This document shows, in pieces, positions 34,749 through 45,089 of a stretch of DNA of 64,000 nucleotides. The notes beneath the pieces were generated by a model. It saw nothing but the letters and a program-made list of their open reading frames with translations. It was not told where the DNA came from and searched no databases. A program made the position numbers and the translations under genes. Each line of letters starts with the position of its first letter. Position 1 is the stretch's first letter. Origin of the DNA: Aquimarina rhabdastrellae (GTDB lineage: Bacteria > Bacteroidota > Bacteroidia > Flavobacteriales > Flavobacteriaceae); NCBI GenBank assembly GCA_947387485.1, contig CANDNT010000001.1, positions 496,001 to 560,000 of the forward strand, given 5' to 3'.

Positions 34749-36119
34749 CTAGCTTAATAATTTCTCTAATTCTTTATAACTCATTTCTTCTTGAGTTCCT
34801 TCTGTCATATTCTTTACTGTAAACGAGTTTTTCTCTATTTCTGAAGTTCCTGCCAAAATAACAAATGGAATATTACGCTTATTAGCGTGCCCCATTTGTT
34901 TCTTCATTTTTGCCGAACTAGGATACAATTCAGCAGTTATACCATTAGTACGTAATGCTCTTACCGCTTTCATACAATACATAGCTTCTTCATCTCCAAA
35001 ATTGATAAACAAAGCTTTTGTATTAGGGGCTACTGTTTCTGGAAATAATTCTAGTTCTTCTATAACTAGATAAATTCTATCTAAACCAAACGAAATTCCA
35101 ATTCCGCTCATATTCTTTAATCCAAAAACTCCAGTAAGATCATCATAACGTCCTCCTCCACCTATAGACCCCATTTTCACTCCTTCTGGTGCTCCTACTT
35201 CAAAAATAGCTCCAGTATAGTAATTAAGTCCACGAGCCAGCGTTACATCAAGATCTAAAGTAGCAGTTTGTAATGGCATTTCTGAAACTGCATTTAAAAT
35301 AAATTGCAATTCTTCTACGCCTTTTAGTCCTTCTTCAGAACTAGCTAACAATGTTTTTAACTGTTCAATCTTTGTTGAAGCATCTCCATCAAAATTAAAT
35401 AACGGCTGCACTTTAGCTATAGCTTCTTCAGAGATTCCTTTATTAAGCATTTCTTTCTTTACTCCATCCTCTCCTATTTTATCCAACTTGTCTAGCGCTA
35501 CTGTAAAATCGATAAGCTTATCACTAGCCCCAATAACTTCTGCTATACCTGATAAGATTTTACGATTGTTCATTTTTATGGTTACACCTTCTAATTTTAG
35601 TTGTGTAAAAACTGCATCATATAACTGAACAAATTCTACTTCTTGCCATAAAGAATTACTTCCTACTACATCTGCATCACATTGATAAAACTCTCTAAAA
35701 CGTCCTTTTTGAGGTCTATCTGCTCTCCATACAGGTTGAATTTGATATCTTTTAAATGGAAACTCTAATTCGTTTTGATGTTGCACTACATATCTAGCAA
35801 ATGGTACGGTTAGATCATACTTTAGTGCTTTCTCTGATAATGAATTAGAAAATTTTGCCAAGTTTCCTTCTGCCAAAGCTGATAAATCTGCTTTTTTAAC
35901 TTTATCTCCACTATTTAGGATTTTGAAAATCAATCGGTCTCCTTCTTCTCCATATTTTCCTAATAAAGTATCGCTATTTTCAAAACTTGGTGTCTCTATA
36001 GGATGAAAACCAAACAATTGAAATTGTTCTTTAATGGTATTCATAATATACGAGCGCTTTGCCACCTCTACTGGTGAAAAATCTCGTGTTCCTTGAGGGA
36101 TTTTCGGTTTCTGTGCCAT
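34749..36119 (-). CDS. hisS: Histidyl-tRNA synthetase
   Basis: This 456-residue class II synthetase has a normal N-terminus ([12 protein letters not shown]), motif 2 ([25 protein letters not shown]), the histidine A signature [21 protein letters not shown], and motif 3 (GGGGRYDDL, then GISFGLDR). A C-terminal anticodon-binding domain follows from about residue 365. It charges tRNA-His. It is a stand-alone gene, divergent from the permease at 36269, with 149 bases between the starts. Confidence 0.96.
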   Translation of the reverse strand: MAQKPKIPQGTRDFSPVEVAKRSYIMNTIKEQFQLFGFHPIETPSFENSDTLLGKYGEEGDRLIFKILNSGDKVKKADLSALAEGNLAKFSNSLSEKALKYDLTVPFARYVVQHQNELEFPFKRYQIQPVWRADRPQKGRFREFYQCDADVVGSNSLWQEVEFVQLYDAVFTQLKLEGVTIKMNNRKILSGIAEVIGASDKLIDFTVALDKLDKIGEDGVKKEMLNKGISEEAIAKVQPLFNFDGDASTKIEQLKTLLASSEEGLKGVEELQFILNAVSEMPLQTATLDLDVTLARGLNYYTGAIFEVGAPEGVKMGSIGGGGRYDDLTGVFGLKNMSGIGISFGLDRIYLVIEELELFPETVAPNTKALFINFGDEEAMYCMKAVRALRTNGITAELYPSSAKMKKQMGHANKRNIPFVILAGTSEIEKNSFTVKNMTEGTQEEMSYKELEKLLS

Positions 36120-36268
36120 ATCTTTAATTAAGACTGCAAATATCGAAAAAAGAGCTAAAATTCTTATGGATTCTCTTTACTTTTATAAGCACACATAAAA
36201 ATTTATTTTTTTAAGTAACTTTTATATCATTTTTGAGTCTTATACATAAATTATTAATCTGAGCTATT

Positions 36269-37504
36269 ATGTTTTCTCTCTTTCGCGAAAATGTTCGTAT
36301 TGCATTTGATTCTATAAAGGGTCAAGTTTTACGTACTTCTCTTACTGTTTTTATTATTGCCATTGGTATTGCTGCTTTAGTAGGTATTTTAACTGCTGTA
36401 GGAGGTTTAGAGAGTACTATTTCTGGAGATTTTGCTTCTATGGGAGCAAATACTTTTTCGCTACAGCGTTATCAATTTAGAACAGTACAAAGAGGGCAAC
36501 GAGAAAAAATTAACCCTAAGATTAGTTATCGCAACGCAAAAGAATTTAATGAACGTTTTCAATTCCCTACAGCTCAAACATCTATCGCTTTTACAGGAAC
36601 TCGAACTGCAGAAATTAAATATGAAAGTGAAAAAACAGATCCCGAAGTTAGAGTTTTAGGTATCAATGAAAATTACCTTGATAACTCGGGTATCGAAGTT
36701 GAAAACGGACGTAATTTCACCTTTTTTGATGTTAAAAATAATAATCATGTTTGTATTATAGGTTCTGATCTAGCTAACGGAATTTTAAAAAACGTCAATC
36801 CTATTAATAAAACAATCAGCATACGTGGTGTTAAGTTTAAGGTTATCGGAGTTTTAAAAAGCAAAGGATCTACTTTTGGAAACAATCAAGATCTTAGAGT
36901 CATGATTCCATTACAAGTAGCTCGTTCTATATACACACTGGCGAATATCAATTATAATATTAGCGTTAAGGTTGCCGATAAAGCCTATCTTGAAGGTGCT
37001 CAAGATGAAGCTATCATTACTTTTAGAAACATACGAGGATTAAGCCCTGTAGAGAAGAATAATTTTGGGATGGAACGCAGTGATGATTTATTAAATCGTA
37101 TTGCTAATATTACACAGTACTTATATTTTGCAGCATGGATCATTAGTATCATTACCATTTTTGGTTCTTCAATAGCTTTAATGAATATCATGCTCGTTTC
37201 TGTAACCGAAAGGACACGAGAGATAGGTATTCGTAAATCATTAGGTGCAAAGCGTAATACTATCGCTTTTCAGTTCTTTATGGAGACTTTAATTATCGGG
37301 CAAATTGGTGGTGTAGTAGGAATTGCCTTAGGTATACTTTTTGGAAGTATTGTAGGTGCTGCTGCTAATTTTGTGTTTACAATGCCTTGGGAAGCCATTA
37401 TTTGGGCTACTGTAATCACTATCATCGTTGCTATTATTGCTGGTAGCTATCCAGCATTAAAAGCTTCTAAACAAGATCCTATCGAATCTCTTAGATATGA
37501 ATAG
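36269..37504 (+). CDS. FtsX/MacB-like ABC transporter permease
   Basis: This 411-residue protein has one N-terminal membrane segment (about 22-45) and a large periplasmic MacB-type domain (about 50-280). Three membrane segments follow at the C-terminus, with the conserved ERTREIGIRKSLGAKR and the ending SYPALKASKQDPIESLRYE. This is the MacB/LolCE/FtsX layout. No ATPase gene is adjacent, so it must pair with one elsewhere. The role could be lipoprotein release, antibiotic or siderophore export, or cell division signalling, and the sequence does not decide. Confidence 0.9.
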   Translation: MFSLFRENVRIAFDSIKGQVLRTSLTVFIIAIGIAALVGILTAVGGLESTISGDFASMGANTFSLQRYQFRTVQRGQREKINPKISYRNAKEFNERFQFPTAQTSIAFTGTRTAEIKYESEKTDPEVRVLGINENYLDNSGIEVENGRNFTFFDVKNNNHVCIIGSDLANGILKNVNPINKTISIRGVKFKVIGVLKSKGSTFGNNQDLRVMIPLQVARSIYTLANINYNISVKVADKAYLEGAQDEAIITFRNIRGLSPVEKNNFGMERSDDLLNRIANITQYLYFAAWIISIITIFGSSIALMNIMLVSVTERTREIGIRKSLGAKRNTIAFQFFMETLIIGQIGGVVGIALGILFGSIVGAAANFVFTMPWEAIIWATVITIIVAIIAGSYPALKASKQDPIESLRYE

Positions 37505-37541
37505 ATAATATCTATTTATCCTAAAACATTATATAAAAAAT

Positions 37542-37577
37542 AAAGGCTAGTGTACTAACAAATAACACTAGCCTTTT
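37542..37577. terminator. Bidirectional terminator between the permease gene and the RND operon
   Basis: The 12-base stem AAAGGCTAGTGT pairs perfectly with ACACTAGCCTTT. It lies between convergent transcripts: the permease from the left and the RND operon from the right. Confidence 0.88.
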
Positions 37578-37674
37578 TCGTGGGTATATATAAATAAAAA
37601 ACTAACTCTACTTTATATTATAAATCACTATTGAATAAAACATGTTACATATTGATCTAATAGTAACTTAAAGG

Positions 37675-40600
37675 TTATTCTAAGATATCTTCATTAAAAA
37701 CATAATCTTTATAATTAACCTTAAATAAGATACTGTAAAGAGATGGTATAAAAAGTAAGGTTATCATTGTTCCAAATAATAATCCTATCATAATACTTAC
37801 AGACATTCCTTCCCACATTTCTCCTCCACTTAAATACAACGGAATCAATCCTAAAATTGTAGTAAATGTGGCTAATAAAATAGGTCTAAATCGCTGTAAA
37901 CATGCTGCTATGACTGCATCTTGAACATTACGTTTTAATGTTTCCTGCTCTATCTCTATCCTGTCAATTAGTACAATTGCATTATTAATAACAATACCCG
38001 CCAAAGAAATTACTCCTAAAAATGGCATAAACCCAAAAGGTTCTCTAAATACTAATAATCCAATAATAACACCTATTAACGCCAACGGTATAGTAAGTGT
38101 TACCATAGCCATTTTTCTAAAAGAATTAAATTGAATAATCAATAGCAATAATATTATAAATCCAGAAAGTGGTAATTTTGCTATTACTGATCCCATACTG
38201 TCTTTGGTTTGTTCTGCATCTCCTCCTAAAGTATAATAATATCCATCTGGCCAATCTCTTACTTGCTCCTCTAGCCACGGTGTCACTTCATTCATTATCA
38301 ATGAAGCATTTCCTCCATCTCTCAACTCACTAGAAACGTTAATAGTTCTATCTATATCCAGTCGTTTTATTTTTGCGTATTGCCATTCTGGAATTATAGT
38401 TGCTACCTGTAATAATGGAACACTTTTTCCAGAATTTTGAGCATAAATGTTTAAAGACTCTAATGAGGCTAATGATTGTTGCTGTACAGCATCACTACGC
38501 ATTAATATAGGAATTGATTTATCGTCTTCTCGATATTCTCCTGTTTGAAATCCATCTAGTACAGTTTGAAGAGATGTCGCTATATCTTGATTACTAACAC
38601 CTGCTAACTGTGCTCTATTTTGATCAATCTTTACTAAAAACTTTTTACTCTTAGGTCCCCAATCGTCTTTGATATTCTTGGTACCTTGTACCTGTGCTAG
38701 CTTAGTTTTTATTGTTCCTGCAATTTCGGATAACACATCGGGATCTTCTCCTGATACTTTTATTTCGATAGGTGTTCCTCCACCACCACTACTAAGTGAA
38801 CTTACTTTTATATCTGCGTTAGGAAAATTATTAAAACTAAATTTATCCAATTTGTTAATCATTTGATTATTCATAACAAAAGAAGATGTATTAACTAATA
38901 TATGTGCATAACTAGAATTTGCCTCATCCTGAGAATAACCTAAATCATAAGATTCTGGCCCTTGTCCTATATATGATGACCAATCTACAATTCCTCCTGA
39001 TGCTACAGCATCAACTTGAAGTGAATCTGCCATATATTGTTCAATTTCTTTAACAATTGCTGTCGTTCTTTCTATCTTAGTTCCTTCAGGTAAATTGATA
39101 TCTACTGTAATCATGTTACGAGCACTATCTGGAAAGAATACAAACTCAATATATCTGAAACAATATATAGAAACTGCAAATAAAAATGTAATTCCTCCTA
39201 TGACACTCCACTTATGTGCTAATGCTCCTAATATTAAATTTTTATACCCTTTCTTTAATGTCCCAATAATTCTATCTATAAGAGAAGGCTTTCGTTCTGC
39301 TTTGGGAGTTACTTTTAAAAATAAATAACAGAATAAGGTAATTACAGTTAGAGCTATAATCCATGATGACAGTAGTGCTATTGTAATTACCACGAATATT
39401 GGCCCTACAATTTCTCCCATTACAGTAGGTGATAAATAAAACGCTAAAAATGCTGCAGATGTTGTTAATGTTGAAATCAACAGAGGCATCCATAATTCTG
39501 CAAAAGCCTCTATAGCTGCAGTTTTCTTTTCTATACCTTGCTCAAGTTTTACAATTATTGTTTCTGCTACCACAATAGCATTATCGACCAGTAATCCTAA
39601 CGCCATAATTAATGCCGCCAATGTTACCTGATTTAATCCCATATTAATCACTCCCATAATCATAAGTGTCATTATGATTACTATAGGAATCAAACTAGCG
39701 ATGACAAAACCTGTACGCATTCCTAGAAATACAAGCATTACCAACAGTACTATAACTATAGATTGTATAAGATTACTCACAAAGTTATTTACCTCATGAT
39801 TTATAAAATCATCTAAAGAAGATACTCTTGTTAGCTCTAAACCTACAGGTAATTTCTTTTTCCATTGGTTTACAATAACATTTACTTCTTCTCCTAATGC
39901 TATTACATTTGCATTTTCTTTAAGATTTATATGTAATGAAATTGCGTCTTTACCATTTACTCTTACCTTTTGATTAGGTGGATCTATATAAGCTTTACGT
40001 ATAGTCGTAATATCACCTAATTCTATAAGCTGTGTACCACTAGTTCCTACAGGAATTAACATTCTTCTAATATCATCAACTGTATTAAAATTCCCTGTTG
40101 GTTCTAGAATAATGCGTTCATCTCCTACATTAATTTCCCCTCCAGAATTTAAGATATTAGTCGCTGCAATTGTTTGTTGTAGCTTTGATGCCGACAGTCC
40201 ATATTCTTTTAATCGAGTATTATCAAACTCAACAAAAACACGTTCATCCTGTACTCCTCCTAGAACTACTTTTGCGGCATTAGGTAATTTAATAAGATCA
40301 TCTTTAATATCATCTGCAAACTCTTTCATTTCTGCATATGAATATCCATCTGATGTTAATCCTACTACAATTCCATATACATCACCTATTCCATCATCAT
40401 TCAATCTAGGTCTAACATTAGAAGGTAACCCTCTTATTCCGTCTAATTTTCTACGCAATCTATCCCATACTGCTTGCATTTTTGCTTTGGGTACCTCATC
40501 TTTAAGTGTTACGGATACTACAGATAATCCTGTTCTTGAATTACTTGTTATTTTCTTTAATTCGGGTAATTCTTGTGCTACTTTTTCAATTTTATCCGTT

Positions 40601-40788
40601 ACTAATAGTTCAACCCTATTAGGACTTGCTCCAGGAAACTCGGTAACTATACTTGCTACACGAATCGTGAAAGGAGGCATACTATCTCTTGAAAGTCCAG
40701 AATACATCACAATACCTAATAGTACTATTGTAACCAAGACCATGATAGTGATTCTATTTTTTTCTATAGAAAACTTTGCTAAATTCAT
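37675..40788 (-). CDS. RND-family efflux transporter, inner-membrane pump
   Basis: This 1037-residue pump has the twelve-segment layout of AcrB/MexB-type pumps: one N-terminal segment, two large periplasmic loops, and the DxxxxE-type segment GLLVDNAIVVAETI near residue 400. In HAE1 pumps the proton relay is Asp-Asp; here it is Asp-Asn. It ends in IPSLYSILFKVNYKDY and a short tail. It would pump lipophilic compounds out, driven by protons. It forms an operon with the membrane-fusion protein and the TolC fusion upstream (23- and 15-base gaps). Substrates cannot be predicted. Confidence 0.93.
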   Translation of the reverse strand: MNLAKFSIEKNRITIMVLVTIVLLGIVMYSGLSRDSMPPFTIRVASIVTEFPGASPNRVELLVTDKIEKVAQELPELKKITSNSRTGLSVVSVTLKDEVPKAKMQAVWDRLRRKLDGIRGLPSNVRPRLNDDGIGDVYGIVVGLTSDGYSYAEMKEFADDIKDDLIKLPNAAKVVLGGVQDERVFVEFDNTRLKEYGLSASKLQQTIAATNILNSGGEINVGDERIILEPTGNFNTVDDIRRMLIPVGTSGTQLIELGDITTIRKAYIDPPNQKVRVNGKDAISLHINLKENANVIALGEEVNVIVNQWKKKLPVGLELTRVSSLDDFINHEVNNFVSNLIQSIVIVLLVMLVFLGMRTGFVIASLIPIVIIMTLMIMGVINMGLNQVTLAALIMALGLLVDNAIVVAETIIVKLEQGIEKKTAAIEAFAELWMPLLISTLTTSAAFLAFYLSPTVMGEIVGPIFVVITIALLSSWIIALTVITLFCYLFLKVTPKAERKPSLIDRIIGTLKKGYKNLILGALAHKWSVIGGITFLFAVSIYCFRYIEFVFFPDSARNMITVDINLPEGTKIERTTAIVKEIEQYMADSLQVDAVASGGIVDWSSYIGQGPESYDLGYSQDEANSSYAHILVNTSSFVMNNQMINKLDKFSFNNFPNADIKVSSLSSGGGGTPIEIKVSGEDPDVLSEIAGTIKTKLAQVQGTKNIKDDWGPKSKKFLVKIDQNRAQLAGVSNQDIATSLQTVLDGFQTGEYREDDKSIPILMRSDAVQQQSLASLESLNIYAQNSGKSVPLLQVATIIPEWQYAKIKRLDIDRTINVSSELRDGGNASLIMNEVTPWLEEQVRDWPDGYYYTLGGDAEQTKDSMGSVIAKLPLSGFIILLLLIIQFNSFRKMAMVTLTIPLALIGVIIGLLVFREPFGFMPFLGVISLAGIVINNAIVLIDRIEIEQETLKRNVQDAVIAACLQRFRPILLATFTTILGLIPLYLSGGEMWEGMSVSIMIGLLFGTMITLLFIPSLYSILFKVNYKDYVFNEDILE

Positions 40789-40810
40789 AAATCAACTGGT
40801 TTTGTATCCT

Positions 40811-41893
40811 TTATAGTTTAACTTCTTGACCATCTAATAATGTTTGTAACCCCGCTGTTGCAATTTTTTGCCCTTCGGTTAATCCAGATAATACTTCAAA
40901 TCCTTCTTGAGTCAATTCTCCTAATGTTATATATTGCTTTTTTACTGTTGCAGTATTTTCTATATCATTAATCACAAATACAAAACGGCCTTTACTATCT
41001 TCTCCTACAGCGTTTGTAGGAATGACCATGCGTTTATCATTTATTTTCTTATTCCTAAAATCAAAGGTCACATTAGCAGACATTCCGCTTTTGATTTCAC
41101 TTGTAGGATTAAGGATCATCACACGTACTGGGTAAGTTGCGGTATTGGTATTTACAGCTGGTGCAACCTCTGTTACTTTGGCTTTAAATGTTTTTTGATT
41201 TAATGAAGAGAAGCTTACTTCTACTTCCATCCCTTCTTTTATCACATTAATTACGCTTTCTGGTATCCCTAAAGCGATTTCCATATCTCTACCTGCATTT
41301 AGTGTAGCTACAGTTTGACCTGCACTTACATTTTCTTCTATTTCTGAAGTCACCGCTGCTATAACTCCATCTTCTGGAGCATATATATATCCATAACGTA
41401 CTTGTTCTTCTTGAATAGATACACTTCGCTTAGCCGATTCATAGCTTTCTTTGGCTGTTTTGTATGCATTTTTAGCCGATTCAAAATTACTTAGAGAGGC
41501 ACTTCCTTTCTCGTATAATTTTCTTGTACGATCTAAGCTTAATTTTGAAGTATTCATCTGTGATGCGCCACTATTAAGTTGTGTCACTGCTTGTTCTAAT
41601 GATAATCTAGCTTGTACATTATCAAGTTTTGCTAATAACTGGCCTTTATTTACTTTTTGACCTAGTTTGATATCAAATTGAGAAATGATACCGCTATTGC
41701 GAAAACTGAGTTTGATAATTTTATCTGTTTCTGCTGTACCGCTAAATGTTCGTTCTTTCTCCTTTCCAGAAAATGTTACTTCCGTGTATTTTACAGGTCT
41801 TAAAAACTTTTCTTCTTTTTTCTTTTCTTTAGCACAAGAGTATATTAGTACTAATGAGAAAACTCCTATCAAAATGTGTGAAAGTTTCTTCAT
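40811..41893 (-). CDS. RND periplasmic adaptor (membrane-fusion) lipoprotein
   Basis: This 360-residue protein has a lipobox (LVLIYSCAKE, Cys at about 20), so it is anchored to the inner membrane by a lipid. It then has a beta-barrel and lipoyl half (TFSGTAETDKI, then GQKVNKGQLLAKLD), a coiled-coil hairpin (about 90-155, LEQAVTQLNSGASQMN), the second lipoyl half (GYIYAPEDGVIAAV), and a C-terminal beta domain. It couples the pump to the outer-membrane channel. Order and spacing place it in one operon with the pump and the TolC fusion. Confidence 0.93.
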   Translation of the reverse strand: MKKLSHILIGVFSLVLIYSCAKEKKKEEKFLRPVKYTEVTFSGKEKERTFSGTAETDKIIKLSFRNSGIISQFDIKLGQKVNKGQLLAKLDNVQARLSLEQAVTQLNSGASQMNTSKLSLDRTRKLYEKGSASLSNFESAKNAYKTAKESYESAKRSVSIQEEQVRYGYIYAPEDGVIAAVTSEIEENVSAGQTVATLNAGRDMEIALGIPESVINVIKEGMEVEVSFSSLNQKTFKAKVTEVAPAVNTNTATYPVRVMILNPTSEIKSGMSANVTFDFRNKKINDKRMVIPTNAVGEDSKGRFVFVINDIENTATVKKQYITLGELTQEGFEVLSGLTEGQKIATAGLQTLLDGQEVKL

Positions 41894-41907
41894 CTTATAT
41901 CTATTCT

Positions 41908-44253
41908 TTAATTGTTTTTGTTGGTATATTCTAAAAAGCGTTGTATAAACTTATCGTTCTCTTCTTTTGTACTTAACAAGAAATAGTGATTAAGCAAACG
42001 TTCTATACTCAAGACATTTATCAAGTAGTTATAAGTTGCATTAGTTCTTGCTAGTTGCGCGTTCAGGTAATTGTTTTGTGCATCTATAAGTTGTGTAACA
42101 TTTACTGCTCCATTTGAATATGAAACCTGTGTTAACTCTAAGCTTTCTTTTGCTGTATCTTCAGAAACTTTTGACAATTCTATATTAGAAATTTGATTAA
42201 CTACATTAAATACATTTGTCCTTATATTGGCTTTAATACCTAATTCTGTATTCTCTTTATTAATTCCTAATTGTTCTTTTTGAATGATTGCTGTTTGTCT
42301 TCTAATATTAGTTTGTGTTTTATTGAAGATAGGTAAGGATACATTTACTCCTACATTGTAATTACTATTCAATAATTCAGGAAAATTAGCGGGTGCGGAA
42401 CTTCCTTTTCCACTACGGCTAAAAGTTCGATTATAAGTACCTTGCAATGCTACTGTGGGCAAAAATCGTCCATATCCATTAAGCTTTATATTACGCTCTG
42501 TAGCTTCTAGATTATATCCTAATGATTTTAACTCTGGTGCATTGGATAAAGCTTCTTCTATTAAAAACTCAATAAACGGCTCTCTTAATCTAGGATCATC
42601 TAGTAATCTAGCCATTTCATCATAATTATAATCTTTAAATACTTCGTCATTAAGTGCGACATCTTCAATAACAATTTCTGTATTTACTGGATTATTCATC
42701 AGTTGATTTAACGAAATTAAACTTTGATTTAACTGATTCGCAGCTTCTATCATACTCTGGGTATTTTGAGCTTTTTGACTTCGAAAACGCAAAACATCTG
42801 ATTTACTCGATTCTCCTGTTTCAAAATTTTGCTCTGCAAGAAGTAGGTTCTTTTTGGTTAAGTTTAAATTACGTAACTGAATTTTTGCATTAGATTTTAA
42901 TATTAATGTATTAAAATACGCATTGGCAACATCAAAGATTGTATTAAGCTGTTGTGCATTAAAATCTTCTTGTCTTGCTTTTAATAAACTTTTTTGTACT
43001 GAAATATTAGCATTGACTCCTTCTGCAAAAATTGTTTGCTCTAAAGACACACTTCCTGTGGTTTGAAATTCTGGTTGTTGTCCGTTACTTACTTCTGCCA
43101 ACTCTGGATCTGTATATCTTCCTCCCGCAGTAGCTGTTACACTAGGTAAATATTCACTTTTTGCTGTTTTTACATCCTGACCACTAATATCAATATCTTT
43201 TCTACCAGATTGTAAACTTAAGTTCTTATCTAAAGCTTGCTCTATTGCTTTTATTAAATTATAGCTTTTCCCCGCAGGAATATTTTCAAAACCACCAATA
43301 AAATCTGTATTTGTTATTAAGCTATACTTTAAAGGAACTCCTATCGATTTTGCTGTATTATAATTAACTGTTAATCGTGGTTCTGTATTAATGAATACCG
43401 ATAAATCTGCTAATGGTGTTCCATTTACATAGGCTTCGATACTTAATGCTATTCTTCTAAAAAATTGTTCTAAACTCTCTTCTGGTTGATTAGTAGCCAT
43501 AATACCTTCTTCTACCTGATCTATACCATTAATAGTTAGAGAAGGAATCTTTTTCTCGATAAGTATATCTGCTAGAGTTTTCACCTCCTCTTTAGTCAAA
43601 AAGAAGCCTCCTGCAAGATACACTGCATCTACTCCATCTAGATTAGAGCTAATGTCTTCTAGTGTTTTATACGATATTAACTTATACGTTCCGTTTAATT
43701 CTTTGAAAGCTGTATCAAACTTTTCTTTAAAAGGTAATACTGCTATAGCTTCTTCTTCTATTATAATTCCTAATTTTTTAAATTTAGTTAGCTCTTTTAA
43801 CTTGATAAAATCTTCTTTAAATGATGCTGGCTGAATTAAATAGGTAAAGTTTGTAATTCCTGAAGTTTCATTTGAATAATCTATATCTTCAAAATCTCTA
43901 TTTACTGCTCCAAATAATATAGTTGGCTTTTTATATACCTCTTGAGCATTTATTATTTTATTATTTAGAATTCCAAATGCTAATATTATATCGGTATTAT
44001 TTTCTATTAACTTTTGGTAATTATGCTTAGCTAAATTTATGTCTAGATTATTAGACAAAAAACTCTCTTGAGGGAAATTAATTTTGGCATCTTCTCCTAC
44101 AACTGCCTTAATTTCTTCATGCAAGCGCATTAATAATGGTGTTAATCGAGGAGCTTTTTGGTCTACCAACACACCTATATTGTATTCTTTTTGGTTTTGA
44201 GTATATCCCAAAAAAACACAAATCATAAACACAAATGATAAGTAGTTCTTCAT
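41908..44253 (-). CDS. Fusion of an ABC-type substrate-binding domain with a TolC-family outer-membrane efflux protein
   Basis: This 781-residue protein has a signal peptide (to about LGYTQ) and then residues 22-330 with the fold pattern of the ABC_sub_bind family (PF04392): IGVLVDQKAP, NTDIILAFGILNN, KPTILFGAVN, DAVYLAGGFF and IPSLTINGIDQVEEG. From about 340 it is a TolC channel with two repeats, the first beginning NLIKAIEQALDKNLSLQSGRKD. The second contains YNRTFSRSG and ends near LLNHYFL. TolC proteins are normally 430-480 residues, so the extra domain is real. It would put a ligand-binding domain in the periplasm beside the channel. It is the first gene of the RND operon. Confidence 0.9.
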   Translation of the reverse strand: MKNYLSFVFMICVFLGYTQNQKEYNIGVLVDQKAPRLTPLLMRLHEEIKAVVGEDAKINFPQESFLSNNLDINLAKHNYQKLIENNTDIILAFGILNNKIINAQEVYKKPTILFGAVNRDFEDIDYSNETSGITNFTYLIQPASFKEDFIKLKELTKFKKLGIIIEEEAIAVLPFKEKFDTAFKELNGTYKLISYKTLEDISSNLDGVDAVYLAGGFFLTKEEVKTLADILIEKKIPSLTINGIDQVEEGIMATNQPEESLEQFFRRIALSIEAYVNGTPLADLSVFINTEPRLTVNYNTAKSIGVPLKYSLITNTDFIGGFENIPAGKSYNLIKAIEQALDKNLSLQSGRKDIDISGQDVKTAKSEYLPSVTATAGGRYTDPELAEVSNGQQPEFQTTGSVSLEQTIFAEGVNANISVQKSLLKARQEDFNAQQLNTIFDVANAYFNTLILKSNAKIQLRNLNLTKKNLLLAEQNFETGESSKSDVLRFRSQKAQNTQSMIEAANQLNQSLISLNQLMNNPVNTEIVIEDVALNDEVFKDYNYDEMARLLDDPRLREPFIEFLIEEALSNAPELKSLGYNLEATERNIKLNGYGRFLPTVALQGTYNRTFSRSGKGSSAPANFPELLNSNYNVGVNVSLPIFNKTQTNIRRQTAIIQKEQLGINKENTELGIKANIRTNVFNVVNQISNIELSKVSEDTAKESLELTQVSYSNGAVNVTQLIDAQNNYLNAQLARTNATYNYLINVLSIERLLNHYFLLSTKEENDKFIQRFLEYTNKNN

Positions 44254-44330
44254 TATATATCTAATTTACTTGAAGTTTCTTTTTTTGTTTTCAATTCTTT
44301 ATTACGCCGCTATAAGCGGTAATATAAAAA

Positions 44331-44396
44331 GACACCATCTATGTGGGGTATTGTGATTTATAGGGGAATTTTATATAAATTGATTTCGATGGTGTC
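44331..44396 (-). repeat. Inverted repeat in the leader of the RND operon
   Basis: The 9-base arms GACACCATC (44331-44339) and GATGGTGTC (44388-44396) are perfect reverse complements with 48 bases between them, 78-143 bases upstream of the TolC-fusion start. A second small stem (CCGC and GCGG) lies between it and the gene at 44307-44319. They could form an RNA leader structure or bind a dimeric regulator. Confidence 0.4.
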
Positions 44397-44634
44397 CTTA
44401 TAAATCTTTTTATTTTATAATGATTTTTATAGTATCTAATCTTGGTATATTTCATTTTTTGGATCAAAAAAACATTTGTTTTCATTTATCCAAAACCAAC
44501 AACAACACTAAAATTCAAACTATTAACCTCTATCCAAGATACAAAAAATGTACGATTATTTATTCTCAGATAATATTAAGTTTCAAATGTTTATTGTCAA
44601 ATTGTTCTTTCTTTTATACGTTTACAATGTAAGG

Positions 44635-44832
44635 TTACACTGAATTAAAAGCTACTCTACATTTTTTTCTTTTGCAGTTGTATATTATTCTCTTATCAAT
44701 AAATTTATCTACTTTGATAGATCGCTTCTTAATTGCTTTTTTTGTTAATTTTTCTATTTTTTCAATCGTTTTATTTTCGATAATAGTACTATTTAATATA
44801 GTTGTTATTCTTCCAATATTTACATTCTTCAT
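44635..44832 (-). CDS. Possible small basic protein (uncertain)
   Basis: This 65-codon frame begins MKNVNIGRITTILN and is rich in Lys and Ile, ending CRVAFNSV. It sits alone in an 836-base gap. A weak -7-like TAGATTTA and TTG lie about 25-45 bases upstream. There is no motif. It could be a small regulatory or toxin-like peptide or simply a chance reading frame; at this AT content Lys/Ile-rich chance frames are common, so confidence is low. Confidence 0.22.
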   Translation of the reverse strand: MKNVNIGRITTILNSTIIENKTIEKIEKLTKKAIKKRSIKVDKFIDKRIIYNCKRKKCRVAFNSV

Positions 44833-45001
44833 CTTTTGAAATAAGAAATTGTTTACTTTTAAATCTACTATAACTTAATAGTGCAACCTTTGCTAAGGCA
44901 ATTTGTAAAATCATCAAGTATTACTTTACATTAATTACTTTATAACTAACTTATTCCTTATATTTTATTTCGATTTCTAGTCTAGAAAAGGACTCTATAT
45001 T

Positions 45002-45027
45002 TATTAAATATACACTTGTATTTAATA
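45002..45027. promoter_or_regulatory. Palindromic operator-like site
   Basis: TATTAAATA (45002-45010) and TATTTAATA (45019-45027) are perfect reverse complements with eight bases between. The spacing and symmetry fit a dimeric regulator site. It lies 63 bases beyond the end of the Crp-family gene and far upstream of the RND operon, so its target is uncertain. Confidence 0.35.
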
Positions 45028-45089
45028 TTGGTTTGCAAATGTATTAGCAACAAACACAATCTCCATTGCCATTTGGCAAAAAGCACATA

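Larger units (their letters stand above)
44254..45089. other. Long gene-poor region upstream of the RND operon
   Basis: In these 836 bases I see the leader inverted repeat described separately, a possible 65-codon minus-strand gene (44635-44832), and a palindrome at 45002-45027. A plus-strand reading frame at 44420-44632 has poor composition and I reject it. The rest is AT-rich with no recognisable RNA gene. Confidence 0.5.

Noticed and set aside
44420..44632. Small plus-strand gene in the RND leader region
   Set aside because: The frame has random-looking composition, no start context and overlaps no conserved signal; treated as chance.
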